Below the pieces are notes generated by a model. The model saw nothing but the letters and a program-made list of their open reading frames with translations, did not search any database and was not told the DNA's origin. Made by a program: the position numbers and the translations under genes. A stretch of 64,000 nt of DNA from Epiperipatus broadwayi. Lineage: Eukaryota; Onychophora; Udeonychophora; Euonychophora; Peripatidae. Each line of letters begins with the position of its first letter. Position 1 is the first letter of the stretch. Shown piece after piece: positions 13,551 to 27,594 of the stretch. Location: the NCBI GenBank assembly GCA_028023455.1, contig JAQFVV010006216.1, positions 1,675,445 to 1,739,444 of the forward strand. The letters are read 5' to 3'.

Positions 13551-13835
13551 TGTATATACAAGTTTATTCTACACAACTGGAATCTCATGTAATATTGGAC
13601 ATTTTGCAGACTTTCTGGCTTCCTCAACCCATCCACTCTGTGTTACAGGGCCAGGTATTTGAACTTGGCCTTTCTTCATATCTTTTGTGCCAAATAAAAA
13701 TATATTTATATACAAGTTTATTCTACACAACTGGAATCTCATGTAATATTGGACATTTTACAGACTTTCTGGCTTCCTCAACCCATCCACTCTGTGTTAC
13801 AGGGCCAGGTATTTGAACTCAGCCTTTCTTCCACA
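13551..13835 (+). repeat. About 154-bp tandem duplication
   Basis: The block beginning TACAAGTTTATTCTACACAA occurs at 13557 and 13711. The two copies are nearly identical through GGGCCAGGTATTTGAACT. This second tandem array also lies inside the piggyBac-like element. Confidence 0.85.
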
Positions 13836-13910
13836 TATGTATTTAGTGATAATAAATATCTTTTTATATTTATTGATTTCTTTATTGTGTATTTTCTTCA
13901 TTTTATTTTT

Positions 13911-13912
<2 letters not shown>

Positions 13913-13943
<31 letters not shown>
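13913..13943. repeat. (TA)n microsatellite
   Basis: About 15 uninterrupted TA units within the right part of the piggyBac-like element. Confidence 0.95.
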
Positions 13944-13946
<3 letters not shown>

Positions 13947-14433
13947 AATACATTGTTCTGTTACTTTTTTCTCCACTAAAAACCTTTCATATTGTTACAG
14001 ATAATTTACAAAACTGAACATATCTGGCTCTAGAATGAAAATGGACCACAGCAAGTCCGTTGTTTTAGTAATTTTCTCAGTGAAAAATTACCTCAGGTAA
14101 GACTTCCAATACATTATTTTTTTTGTAATTTTGTGACAAATGTGATGAAGCTGTTTATGAAAGTGTCATTTTATCATTTGAATTTCAAAATTTAGGATTT
14201 GTGGATCAGTGTAAAAATAAACATTCTTAAAACTATTATAAATATTATTTTTTTTAACTTTTTCTTTATGAAATGATTATTTTAACAGCTTCATTACATT
14301 CTTTCATATATGTCCTTGCTTTTACAACATGTTTTTTTTTATATTTATTACATTCAAACACAAAATATCTAAGTTATTAGAGTTAGGGTAAATTTTTCTA
14401 AAAATTAACAATGGCAGCCTGGTTTTCAAAGGG

Positions 14434-15000
14434 ATATATATGTATATATATTGTACCAACATTGTATTGGCACATAATAATTTTGTTAAAAAAATTATTA
14501 AAATAAAAATCTTTCATCAAAGAAAACGTAAGATTAAAAGAATAAAAGTTTTTTAAAAGAAGTAAAGAGTTTTTTTTTATTATTATTAATTAAAAGGTAA
14601 TGTAAAGTTTAAAAATATAAATCTCGTTTTATTCAAGTTAAAGAAAGAAAAAAGGTAATCTTAAAACTAATATCAAGTTTATTAAAATAAAATATACAGG
14701 TACGTAAATGACAAATTAATGTGTGCTTGTTAATAAAATATATATGTGCAAGAGCAAACAAAGAAATGCGTGTATATGTGCATGTTAAAATCACATTGAA
14801 AGAAAACACATGAAAATAAATATTAAAATGAAATAAAGGAAAAATATAGTTAAAAACACACCGATGGCTACTAATTAAAAATATAAAACAATATGTTTGC
14901 ATGGCTACTAAATAAACGATCACCAAAAACACGTAATTATAAGATTATCAAAGGAATTTTGACAACAGATATATAGCTGGAGGATATCAAAATGACAACA
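14434..15000. other. AT-rich spacer, no gene
   Basis: A (TA)-rich flank of the transposon, then low-complexity A-rich sequence. A minus-strand frame at 14633-14932 is rich in Phe, Ile and Tyr, as expected of reverse-read A-rich DNA, and is not supported as a gene. Confidence 0.5.
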
Positions 15001-15390
15001 CGTCATATGTATAAATAGCCAATTTTTTAGCAGACAGTTAGTCGAGTTTGAGTTGAGTTATTTGTGTTTGAGATAACAGTTCAGTACAATCTATCAGTGG
15101 GTTATATCAGTCAGCTTATTATATATCCAGAATCAAAAATGCAGTGTTAAAACCTCGGAAAACATACAACTTTCTCCAGCCTGAAGTCCAATGAAAACAG
15201 CCAACCTAGCTGATAAAAGTGATGCCTGTGTAAGAACCTGAAGCCACTCAATATCTAATTGTCTTAAAGAAAATGCCTCGGAATAATCAGCATCAAATCT
15301 CCACAAGAAAACTTCAAATCTAACCGGTTAGAGATATCTCATTGGAAGCAGAAAACAGCAAGATGTATCCACGTTCAAAATCCTAGGTAA
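15001..15390 (+). promoter_or_regulatory. Possible promoter plus untranslated exon or LTR fragment
   Basis: This patch is visibly less AT-rich than its surroundings. It has a TATAAATAG box at about 15010-15018, followed about 30 bp later by AGTTAGTCGAG, a plausible initiator. It ends with CCTAGGTAATAA near 15382-15393, which resembles a 5' splice site (AG/GTAA). No long open frame is present. It could be a host first exon or the R-U5 part of an LTR. I saw no second copy in this window, so neither reading is secure. Confidence 0.25.
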
Positions 15391-18382
15391 TAACACTTTA
15401 TTATACTCATTTCTAAAGTAGCCATCGCATCCGTAAAGCCTCAAGAGTCAAGTTTAAGAACTCAATAGCATACATAGATGAACTATTAATACGTGTGTTT
15501 AAAATGCTGTGTGTTCATGCATTAGTATATAGTGATTTCATTGTATTTTGTATTTCAAATATTATTTAATGCTTTCTCCTAAGATATTATAGTGTGTGAA
15601 TTAAAAATGTGCGTGTGCTATATTAGTTAAAAAAGATTGATAAAATATTTAAAATTAGTTTAATAAATGTTAATTAAAATAAATTGTCTTTTAAACTAAA
15701 ACTTGATTTTGTCAGTCAATTCTTTTCACCACTAATTGAAATTATAATTTGTTATTGATTACAAGTAGCTGAGCTAGTCATGGGTGTATCTTGGGCATTG
15801 AATTAGTGGCCATTGTTCAAAGTGTGTTATTTATCTTCTGGTTAAGTAACTGGTGTCCATGTTCTACAAAACAAAAAAGTGCTTTGAACATGGTGTTGAA
15901 TTCAAGAGTCAAGATGAAGTTATGACCTGGAAATGTAACGCTAGTTATATATTTTATAGCTATCGTTTGGACATACATACTCTCCGAATATGTTCTTCTC
16001 TGCCTAAGGGACCAGTTCATTCATGTAATATTTATAATATGAGATTATAAGTTTATTATAAATAAGGTTGAAACCCAGATAAACCAAGCTTGCAGGGAAA
16101 GTATGATCGTCATCGGATCGAACCCGGTATTATATATATATATATATATATAAAGCTATAATATAATAGAAATCAATAATTATTAAGCAATAATTATTCA
16201 ACTCTTCAAAATATATGTATTATGGATATAATAAAAATACAAAATATTATATTCAAATGCAGATCTATAGGCAAACTACATTTTTGAAAAATGTTATAAA
16301 GCAATTTAAAAATGTCTTTAGTCTTACGAATTTTTTCTTCATGATTAAGTATTTAACTAATAAATACTGTAGTACGAAAATTTTTCTCTTAAATATTAGC
16401 AGCAACAATGTAAGCTAAATATATATATATATAAATTATCAATGTTAATTTTAGCTAATCTTTGTCTAGGCAAAATTGGAAAAATATAAAACCAAAGCGC
16501 TAGTAGGATATCTTCAAAATAAATTCAGTATAATAGGTTTATTCATTTGCAGACAAATTTTTCAACAAACTAATAGATTTTCTTTCCTGTTTATAAATTT
16601 ATAATACATATTAAGCTAATAATGGATAATTCTCTGTAATATTTAATTATACCGGTAGTTTAGGTTAAATAAAAAATTAAAAAATAAGTAATAAGCATAA
16701 AATTAATTTCATTTAGTGTTTATAAAAGTCTCTTTACCAATCACTATGCCTACTCTTAATTTCTAAGTAAACAGTTCATTTAGAATAACCGTCAACCTCC
16801 CAAAAGAAATCATTAAACTCATCACTTAATCTGTTTACTCTTCTTAATAAATTAAAGACAGTACTTATGTGAAAAAAAAAATTGCATGTGTGCTCGTATA
16901 TATAAAAATAAATGTAGCAAACATATTGTAATACGCATACCTATCTTTTAATGTCATCATAAAAATAATTGCTTCTTAATTAAATTATGAAGTACATTTA
17001 TTAAAATTCAGCATTATAAATCAATAAAATAATAGATGTATTCTTTGGTAGACAATGACTGAATTTATAAATTAGTTTTATTTAAAAAAATATGTAATTA
17101 TTTTGTCAAAATAAAGTATATCGTATATTTCTTAAAATATTATATTATCTAGATTCTAATATTAGACTGCACTATTATTCAATTATTTGTTTTATTTTTG
17201 CCAAAAATAATCTTGACTAAAAGTGAATAGCGTAAATATGAATTAGTGATAAATTGAAGAAGAAAATAACTTACATTTAAAAAAAAGACAACACTGTGGA
17301 ACATTTTTTTTGGTAAGTTCCGTCAGATAAGAAAATAAAATTTTGGAAATGTACATGAATTCGAAAATATATATTTAGTTAACGATACAGAACCAACTTT
17401 TCCGAAACTCGATTTCAATAGTCAAAAATTCCCTATGTAAATGCTTAAGGATCCTGGAACAATAATAATAAAACTAATTAAAAAAATGAACTACAGAATA
17501 AAAATAAAGATGAAATAACTGTACTAGAAATTTATTCAATTTTCTACATTGATAAATATCTGAAGCAAAATTATTTATTTATGTGGTGTATGCATTTTTT
17601 TACACAATGAATAAAAGATATGATAACCTTTAGAGATTCCAATCATGAGATAGATTTACTAGCAGCTTAATTAAGTCCTTCAATTCAGCCATTGTAACTA
17701 TAAATTCAACAGTCATTAACTATGGGATTATAATTTATATTTGTCCATATTTACATATATAAGTAGAAATTTTCATTAATAAAATACATGAGCATATTAA
17801 CCATGGCTTGTCGTAAATCTGTTGATAAAATTTCCCATTTAAAAAATCAAATCCAGCAAGCTTTATTGATGAATCTGCAAAAAAAAATATTAAGAATCTC
17901 ACAAGATTCCCATTTTTTATGCCATATGTACAGTCTTAGGTGGGGAAATCTCAAGTCCAATCCATTTTTTACACATTTGCCATGAGGCAATATCTCTTTT
18001 AGTATCTGATGTAGGGAAATGTGAAAGAACAGGAGGCCATTACAAAGAAAGAGACTTGAATCTGTCAATAGTATTGAGTAACCAGAAATTTATTTCTTCA
18101 TTATTATCCACTTTAAAAAAAAAAAGGTATCTTGAAAAAAACATTGACATTTTGATTACTTAACATTAATATTATTTAAACTGGCAACCTAACTTTTTAT
18201 GTTTACTGGAAAAAAAAAACATCTGTCACTGAATTTTAATATTATACTAGAGAAAATATGTATGTTGCTCTCTATATGTTTATTATAAGGGAATAAACAA
18301 AAACTCTAATTACAATCCATTTTACAACTGTGTATATATATATAATAACAATAAAAATAATAAATATAATGGTGATAAACTA
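15391..18382. other. Non-coding stretch with a few low-complexity tracts
   Basis: Around 15780-16110 is a less AT-rich patch with a short plus-strand frame (15853-16050) of unknown identity. It ends in a minus-strand B-box-like GGGTTCGATCC at about 16115-16125, directly next to a TA tract (16131-16152), and could be the end of a SINE-like repeat. The remainder to 18382 is AT-rich without recognisable content. Confidence 0.4.
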
Positions 18383-21240
18383 TTACAAACAGTCATTCAA
18401 TCTGCACAACTCATCATCATCATCATCAACAACCATTATCATCAATCCACTGCAGGATGAAGGTCTCTCCAAGTTCAATCCACCTTCTTCAATTTTGGCT
18501 TTTCTTCTCCACATCACCCCTGCACACTTTCTTATTTCATCCATACAGCTCACATGTGGTCTCTTTATGGGTCTTTTACAATCTCTTGGAATCCAGTTTA
18601 AGAGTTCAATTGTCCATCTACTATCATCTCTTCTAGCAATATGTTCAGCCCAACTCCACTTCAGTCTTTTACTTTTTTCAATGACATTAGAAACATCTGT
18701 TTGTTCTCTTACCCACATATTGCATTTTTGATCTCTTCTTGTTACCCCTAACATGCATCTCTCCATACTTCTTTGAGTGTTCTGAAGTCTCTGCATTGCT
18801 CTTCTATTAAGTGTCCAAGTCTCAGATCCATAAGTAAGAACTGATAAAACACATTTATTAAAAACTTTCTTTTCAAACACATAGCATATTTCCTTTTAAT
18901 ATCAAGTTATTTCTACCAAAAGCACTCCAACCAAGTTTAATTCTATGATTAATTTCATCCATGATGTTTCCATCTGTATTAACAATCTGACCAAGGTATT
19001 TGTAACTGTTAACTTATTCTAACTCATCATAATCAATCTTTATTTTCATATTTTGAGAAAATCCATTAAACATTACTTTAATCTTTTTAACATTTATCTT
19101 TAGTCTTACTTTCTTATTTTTATGTAATAACTTCTGCAACATTTTCTGCAGCTCAAAAGCATTATTTGCAAAAAGAACTACTCAGCAGCAAAATCTAAAT
19201 GACTTAAATAATCTCCATTTGCTTTCACTCCTTTAGATTCCCATTTTAATCCACAAAATACTTCTTGCAGCACTGCTGTAAAAAGGTTTGGAGATATGGA
19301 GTCACTGTCTTACATCCTTCTCAATGTTGACTTTCCCAGTATCATTATGTAATCTAATTGTTGCTGTTGCATTTTTATAAATATCCTTTAAAATATGACA
19401 ATATCCTGGATATATACCTTGATGATCCAATGCTTTAATCACTGAAGAAATATTTATAGAATCAAATGCCTTTCATAATCTACAAATCCAAAGCATAATG
19501 GCAATTCACATTCATTTATTCTTTTTATAACTGCTCTCAAAAGCTGAATATGACCTATTGTACTAAAACCACTTTTAAATTCAGCTTCTTCTCTTGGTTG
19601 GTGGAAATTGAATGTTCTCTACAGACGAGTTGTAATTAACTTGGTAAAAATTTTGTATGAAACTGATAAAAGACTGAAAAGTCTGTAATTTTTAATATCT
19701 TCTTTATCACCTTTTTAAAATATTAATATTAATATTGCATTCTTCCAATCATCCGGTACAACTTTGCTAAAAAAAAAAAATTATATTTATCATCTGCTTC
19801 TTTTAATATATCAATTATAATTCCATCATTACCTAGAGCCTTTCCTTTCTTCATACATTTAATTGCATAACTCACTTCTTCATTTAAAATTCTGGCCAAT
19901 TCAGCAGATGTAATAGATATAGGAAGTACTTGTTCTTTATTACTATATAATTCTTGATAAAAGTATTCTACCCATTTCATGACATCATTTCTCTTTTTAG
20001 TAATAATTCCATCTTTTTTTCTTATTGAAGATATAAATTTCCTACCAATACCAACATGTTGATTTGCACTCTTAAGACTGTTATCTCTTCTACAGATTTC
20101 CTTGCAAGTTCACAGTTATACTATCTTATATCATTTTCAACACTTTTCCTTACCATTTTACAAAATTTCAAGAGATTCAATCCTTTTTAAGGCATCATTT
20201 TTGTATATTTTCATATTCCTTCTTTTCTTAATGCATTCTCTAGTCTCAGTAGAAATTTTATTGGTCAATTACTGTTTTTTTCTACCAGCTATCTTTTTGC
20301 AATTTTTAAAAGTGTATTAGTTATTTTCATATTAATTTCATTCAAATCTGAAACATGTTCAAAATCTACCAATACTTGAAACCGATTTGTAAGTTCTAAT
20401 TTAAATTCATTAGAATGTTTCTGAAGATTAGAAATATCAACTGTAAATATTGTTTTTCTTAATACTTTTTGTCTCTCTAGTTTTGCATTAACACATATAT
20501 TACATCTTATTAATCAATAATCACTTCCTGTGTTAAATTTATTAAGAACATTACAATCTTGATGCATGTATTTTCTGTTAGTCAAAATATAATCCAATTC
20601 TGCTGTACCTTCATTTGGATGTTTCTTTGTCCATTTCCTTTTAACATTTTTCTCAAATCAAGAATTCATAATATAAAGTTTTTATTTTTCTGCAAACTCG
20701 ACAATTTTATGTCCTCTCTCATTTCTATTACCACAACCAAAATTACCTACAACACTTTCATCTTTCATTTGTTTATCAATTCTAGCTTTAAAATCTCCCA
20801 TGACACTTGTAAAATGTTGTTTACTCTGATCAAAACACTTTTGTACATCCATATAAAAATCTTCTACTACTTCAATATTATGAGAACTTGTTGGGGCATA
20901 AACCTGAATTATCTGCATTTGGTATCTGCTATTAAGTTGTATAATTAATCTTGCCACTCTGTCTGATATACCATCAATTTCCACAATGTTGTTCTTCCAC
21001 TTTTTTTATTTATAATGAATCCTACTCCAATTGTATTTCCAATATTTGTGCTTTATAACAGAGTACACGTCCACTTTTTAAATCAATTGTCTCCTCACCT
21101 TTTCTTCTAACTTCACAAAGTCCAATAATGTCCCATTTAATATATGACAGTTCTTCATCTAATTCTTGCAATCTTCCTTCACTTGGAAGTGATGTGCAGT
21201 TGTATGTACCTAAATAAAAAGTTGTCATCAAATGGCCGCC
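18383..21240 (-). pseudogene. RTE-type LINE, copy B, minus strand, degenerate
   Basis: The ancestral protein was an apurinic-like endonuclease plus reverse transcriptase for target-primed retrotransposition. Reading on the minus strand, the endonuclease starts near 21220 (LGTYNCTSL) and continues through GLCEVRRKG, VYAPTSSHN (20682-20984) and VMGDFKARID. The RT precursor region contains KKGKALGNDGI (19729-19980). The catalytic FADD-like box near 19170-19190 now reads FAAE followed by a stop. The C-terminal part (18383-18880) has VLTYGSETWTLNRR and KRPHVSCMDEIRK, typical of RTE 3' ends. The 3' terminus runs into a short (GAT)n tract at about 18411-18425, as RTE elements often do. Several frameshifts and stops show it is inactive. 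It is better preserved than the copy at 5.7 kb. Confidence 0.8.
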
Positions 21241-21839
21241 TGGATCTGCAATCAGGGGATTCTTAGCACCTTCCACCTTCAGCAGCCACAAACCATTGCC
21301 TTTGTTGGAGACTTTACATTCTCCTGAAAATAAGGGCCATGATTTATTTTTGTCATATATATATATATATATATTTATCATTTACACAAACCTTCATTCT
21401 GTCTTATCAGGCAACTGAGAAGACCATGGTGTTTCTTGATCTTAAACTATGAGGTAAAAAGCCAATAAACTCACCATGCAGGCTGTGTTCTTTGAGCAGC
21501 CCATCCATGTTCGTATACTATACGAATAATCACACAGTAATAACATCTGCAAAGACAAGAATGTATATAGTGCACATTAGGAATTTGCCCTGCTCAATTT
21601 CTTTAAGGCCTGCAAAAGGACTCAAAGGGTATCCTTTCAGTTAATAGCAATAAATTTATTTAAATCTTAAAATGATATGCCCAGTCCATGACAATTGGCT
21701 TCCCAACTCAGGAGTCTGATAAAAATAAACCAAGACCTGTGATGCATTCAATGGAATATACGTTCCATTTCAATACATATAATAATGAATGTAACAGTGA
21801 AAATATATTTATAAAAACTATAACAAATTTTATATAAGA

Positions 21840-22240
21840 GCAAAGCTTCATGATGGAGATAGAGTCTTAAGAAAAGATTGTAAGAACATCAATGATTATA
21901 TAAACATATAAAAAACAAGAATAATATTGATTTAATAATAGCTTTTGCTTTCGTTGATCATGAAAAAGCATGTAAGTTTATTTTTAAATTTGATCTTGAA
22001 AATGTCAACATTTTTCATGAGGATAAAACCATAATAAAAGGCAAATTAGGAAGCAATTATCAAAAATATAAATTGAATATTTATAATTAATCAACAATTT
22101 CCTAACATTAAAATTTTAGAATCTTGGGATATGATTTGATGGTATTTAAACAGGCAAGACTCACTATATGTATTGATCATGTGATGTTATTGATGATATT
22201 TACTTCAGTTATATTTGAATTTAAATGACAGTTGAAGATT
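21840..22240 (+). pseudogene. Possible LINE RT scrap
   Basis: Near 21936-21975 the plus strand reads AFAFVDHEKAC, resembling the motif A region of LINE reverse transcriptases (FxDxEKAF). The surroundings have many stops and no boundaries could be set. This may be a third, very old RTE fragment or chance. Confidence 0.3.
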
Positions 22241-22454
22241 AAGTGGTGTGTTTGTTATAGGTTTTATAAATATATTTTCAACATTATATTCGTTATCATT
22301 TTTATTACAGTATTTATTCCATAATGGATATTTTATTTACATACAGTTTGAAATTCTCGATTATTATCTATATTGGGATTGTCTAAATGTTGACTGGTTT
22401 TTAATGGATATATATATAGACCAGTGTTAAGTTGTGAATGGATATATTAAATTT

Positions 22455-23809
<1,355 letters not shown>

Positions 23810-24141
23810 CATTTTCTTATCAAAATCTCTGTCATGGGTCAAGGCCTGATCGTTCTTAAGACAGCTGTTTAAAAATCTGATTGGTTTTCTGAGAAACAAC
23901 TGTAGGCACATGTGAAAGACTAGCAATCTTTCAATTATTAATAATTTAATAACAACATGCGATTTTAAAAAATGTTATATATATAATGATATTCTTATTC
24001 AATCTCTGTATTTCTTCAAAGTTATATTTGTAATATATATAAAACTAAGACAATAAAGCCAATTACTCAAGAATTTAATATATTTATAAATGTAGATAAC
24101 AATCAACCCTTAAGCTATCAACAATCTCAATATTTAGATAA

Positions 24142-24143
<2 letters not shown>
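23810..24143 (+). repeat. 334-bp unit U, second copy
   Basis: Same sequence as 22664-22997 by eye, base for base. It ends at the same GATAAAT but is followed by TAGA units, the complementary strand of the array next to the first copy. Confidence 0.95.
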
Positions 24144-24197
<54 letters not shown>

Positions 24198-24250
24198 GTA
24201 GGTAGGTAGGTAGGTAGGTAGGTAGGTAGGTAGGTAGGTAGGTAGGTAGG

Positions 24251-24313
<63 letters not shown>

Positions 24314-24390
24314 GTTGGTAGATACGTAGACAGACTGACTGATAGAAAGATAGATAGATGAGTGGATAGGTAGATAGATAAATAGATAGA
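24144..24390. repeat. (TAGA)n-(GGTA)n-(TAGA)n array
   Basis: TAGA units to about 24196, then about 14 GGTA units to about 24252, then TAGA units to about 24312, then decaying variants to about 24390. It is complementary in strand to the arrays at 22528-22663 and 22998-23809. Confidence 0.95.
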
Positions 24391-24959
24391 TAAGTGTAAC
24401 AAAATTAAAAGCTGTATAGCAATCAAATAAATGTACTAGTTGTAATATATATAATGCAATTATGATCACTTAAAACTAGAAAAGTGAGACTTTGAAAAGT
24501 GCAAGTAACTATACTTGATGTGTTACCGTAAGAAGATTTATATAGGTAAAATGCAATTTCTTATACTAGCCAGTGTTTATGTACTCAAGCTTTACTTCCA
24601 GTACTTTTACAACATGCACAAATAAAGTATTTGCCTAATAAAGGATATAAGGTTTTTGATTGTGTGGAGTGTTGACCATACAACAAAAGTATTCAGAGGA
24701 GCTGTGTTAGTTTTTATCAACTAAAATTGAGATAGGCAATGTACCTCTTTAAAATCTACATCAATTAGTTTCTTCTGAAATGTTGACTGAAGTGCCAGCA
24801 CCATCCAACAACTTTTTGTACAATTGTTTCAACATTGTGATCAAAAGAGGATGAGTCTTGAATAGTTATGTTGTGTAAGTTATATCTGCATTTTATTTAC
24901 ATTTTTATTTAAATTATTAATTCACTTAACTTTATAAACTAATATATATATATATATAT
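24391..24959. other. Spacer, no gene recognised
   Basis: Unique-looking sequence without a recognisable frame. It ends in a TA tract (24942-24959), the insertion site of the gypsy element. Confidence 0.5.
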
Positions 24960-27576
24960 TGAAGCAGTCGGATCTGAGTTCGATCCTAGCTTCATGTTAT
25001 TTACCCTAATACTAACCTTAAATTTCCGATGCAATGGGGCTTTATATGTTCAATCCACGCTAATTTCCATAATGAATAACTTGTTTCAAATACGTAGTAA
25101 AATTAATTAGTTTAGTTTAAATTGGATCAATTCTCTAAATAAATTCATGATAAAATGTTCATGAATTTACATATATTAAATTGCCTGGATTGTGCGTATA
25201 TATGTTTGTAAATATTAAATATATATAATTGTTCGAAAGTTTCATTGCGTCGGGAATACTTGTTTTTTTTTACTTTTAAATAATTTGTAAAGTTTTGCGA
25301 TTAAAAGCTACATTCCTTCCAAAGGCTTTCAAATTCTCAAAAACAACAGTAAAGTTTTATTAATAAAAAAAAGATAAGAATTCAATTTTTAATTAAAATC
25401 ATTTCAGACTTTAAGAATTCATTTTCTAATTAGGAAAGGAATTCAAAAATTAGTTTGAAAGCCTTATCGAAGGAATGTTTCTGAAAACAACTAATTATAA
25501 AAAAAAAACCGAGATTGATAATAAAATGAGCGCTAGCCAGAGGCATCAGTGAACAGTAGATATATAGCCCTGAAAAGTAAAGAAAAAAAGACTAGCTTTG
25601 TTCTAGAGTAGTGCAGTGAACTCTGTGCGTATAAAAATTGTATTTCATCATGATAGAGGGCTAGAACATCAGGAATCTGGCTATGGTTCCTAAAGTCCTG
25701 AGAAATCTTCAATGGAGCTGCTGAACCTTTTTCCGGACCGATCATTCTGCTAAAATTATGAAAGCTACTAAAATACTGTTCCAGTAGTCAACCAATAATG
25801 CCTACGTTTTCAACAACTTGGAGGTGTAACTTAAGGACCAGCGGAAGGGGTAATATATTTCTATAATGAACGTTAAACTTTCTGGCCAGTTCGAACTTTA
25901 TTTTACACTCCTCCTATTTAAGAGCTCTTTATTATTTAATGTAAAAATCTTTATAAAATGCTACTATAAATTTATATTGTAATTCTTTCAATCTCTAGTC
26001 TTTAAACTTTTTCTTTTCTTACCTGGCGGTTCGTTTAACATATTATATATATATATGTATTTATCGTGTGATTTATTAATGCTATTTAAAAATTATATGC
26101 CAATAATCTTTCAACTCGATGAGCTCCTCTGTTCTATTTGCCTCATGCAAATATTATAATATTAATTTCAAATAGTAATTCTCGCCCATTAGAACTAAAT
26201 TTGAAAGTTCTATTAATCATCGAGTCGAAAGAAAATATTACATGTTTATTATTTTTATAATTGGCTAATAATAAACTATTAGCTCCATTTTTCACCTATG
26301 TCCCCAGCTCCTAAGTTACAAGTGTTTATATACTCACAAAATGTTAAAATATTGATTTCTTGTTCCACTAATATATATTTATTCGAATATAACCTTAAAT
26401 GTTTTTATTGCAAAAAGGGTCGATAAAGGGTTAAATGTATTTTAATTCCACTTTTGTTATTTTATATTAATATTCAGGAAGGGCACGATATTAGGGCATA
26501 ATTAATATAGTTTATAAATGTTTTAAAATAGTTCGATAAAAGCTCGTTTGACTTTAATTAATTGGTCAAGTCATCACGTAGAGCATTCTACATGGGTTTT
26601 ATTTTTCAACGATGACTATCAAGTCATCATCATCAAATGTTGCTGACGTAGGGCCATCTTCCGCTTCGTTAGGCTGGTCGGTGATCATATTCTCTTATTT
26701 AAATTTCTCGAGGAAGAAAGTACTTCCTTTCCGATTCATTAGTCAAAGGGCGTAAGACTTGCCAAATGCAAGCCGCCATAGGACTTCGATCATCGACTAG
26801 CGATCATCTTTCAATTTTACTCTCTGCCTTGTAATTCGTCAGTACCATTGCATCTTTGTTCCGGTAAAACCCGCTCCGTGCTCGTAATTCGTGAAGTGAT
26901 TTAAATTAAAGTCGAACCAATTCTCAAATATATTTAGTTTAAATCAGTTTTCAAATCAAGATTAAAGTTATGCCTTAAAATACGTTTTGCTCTTCATGAA
27001 TAGATTTCCGAATGTGAAAATAAATCTCACATTCCACCGTAATAAAATTAGAACAATCATTTCCGTTCTTAATGAATACCTTTATCTGCCTTTATATTTC
27101 TCGTTGGGGGCATAGACATAGAATCCCATGTTGTGTAATACTTGTTGGCATATGATAAGGACCGCCACTCTTATTATATTTATAAATTCTTTTAAAGACT
27201 AGAGGTAACTAATGCAATCTATATTTTATTGAACAAAACAAATTATTATTATTATTAAATATTTTCTAACATACTTGGTTTCTTAGTTCATCATTCTTTT
27301 TATAATTATTTAAATGTTAATACCCGCTGTCTGTGTTGGCAACCCGAACATACATATGATTCGATTTAAAAAGTATTCAAAGTAATTAATTATTAGATAT
27401 TCGTGTCAGTAAAAGGGTCTCTAGTCCTCACCAACCGTTGAGCTAGTTCTTGGCGCATAGCACTGTGCCGTCGATTTCTGCTATCTGAGCTGTTGAGTTG
27501 GGTTTGAATTCAGTTTTGAACCGCCTGAGTTTGAATCCGATTTGACTTGCGGTGGTGGTGGGTTTTGACCGGTACA
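24960..27576 (+). repeat. 5' LTR of G1 (2617 bp)
   Basis: Unusually long LTR. It contains two hairpin-forming inverted repeats: 25310-25333 against 25454-25478, and 26105-26123 against 26216-26239. There is no large frame; a 70-codon minus frame at 25533-25745, identical in both LTRs, has no recognisable content. The boundary is set by TG...CA, by comparison with the 3' LTR, and by the divergence of the two copies immediately after CGGTACA. Confidence 0.95.
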
Positions 27577-27594
27577 TGGTTATGTTTTTGGCTG
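27577..27594 (+). other. Putative primer binding site of G1
   Basis: TGGTTATGTTTTTGGC follows the LTR with no gap. TGG is expected opposite a tRNA CCA end, but I could not match the rest to a known tRNA. An alternative TGG start lies a few bases downstream. Confidence 0.4.

Larger units (their letters stand above)
11001..14433 (+). mobile_element. piggyBac-family DNA transposon, non-functional
   Basis: The ends are CCCTTTGA at 11001 and TCAAAGGG at 14433. Inside the first eight bases the ends match imperfectly for about 45 bp, with a shared CCAG and a TAGAAA block about 31-33 bp in. Both flanks are TA-rich, so the target duplication reads ATAT (or ATATAT) rather than the TTAA usual for piggyBac. 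A transposase pseudogene fills the left half, and two tandem-repeat blocks and a TA microsatellite fill the right half. Start and end are set by the terminal repeats. Confidence 0.75.

Noticed and set aside
13121-13592. Overlapping hydrophobic frames after the transposase
   Set aside because: They are translations of the 164-bp tandem repeat and repeat with it.
16081-16152. tRNA gene suggested by GGGTTCGATCC on the minus strand
   Set aside because: No A box or cloverleaf could be placed, and a TA tract directly upstream breaks the expected 5' half. At best it is a SINE remnant.
18330-18731. 133-codon plus-strand frame
   Set aside because: Shadow of the minus-strand RTE 3' end, which has recognisable protein motifs.
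24127-24469. Minus-strand frames of IYLS/TYLP repeats
   Set aside because: Translations of the TAGA/GGTA array.
25533-25745. 70-codon minus frame identical in both G1 LTRs
   Set aside because: Its conservation is explained by LTR identity; no recognisable domain and no start context.
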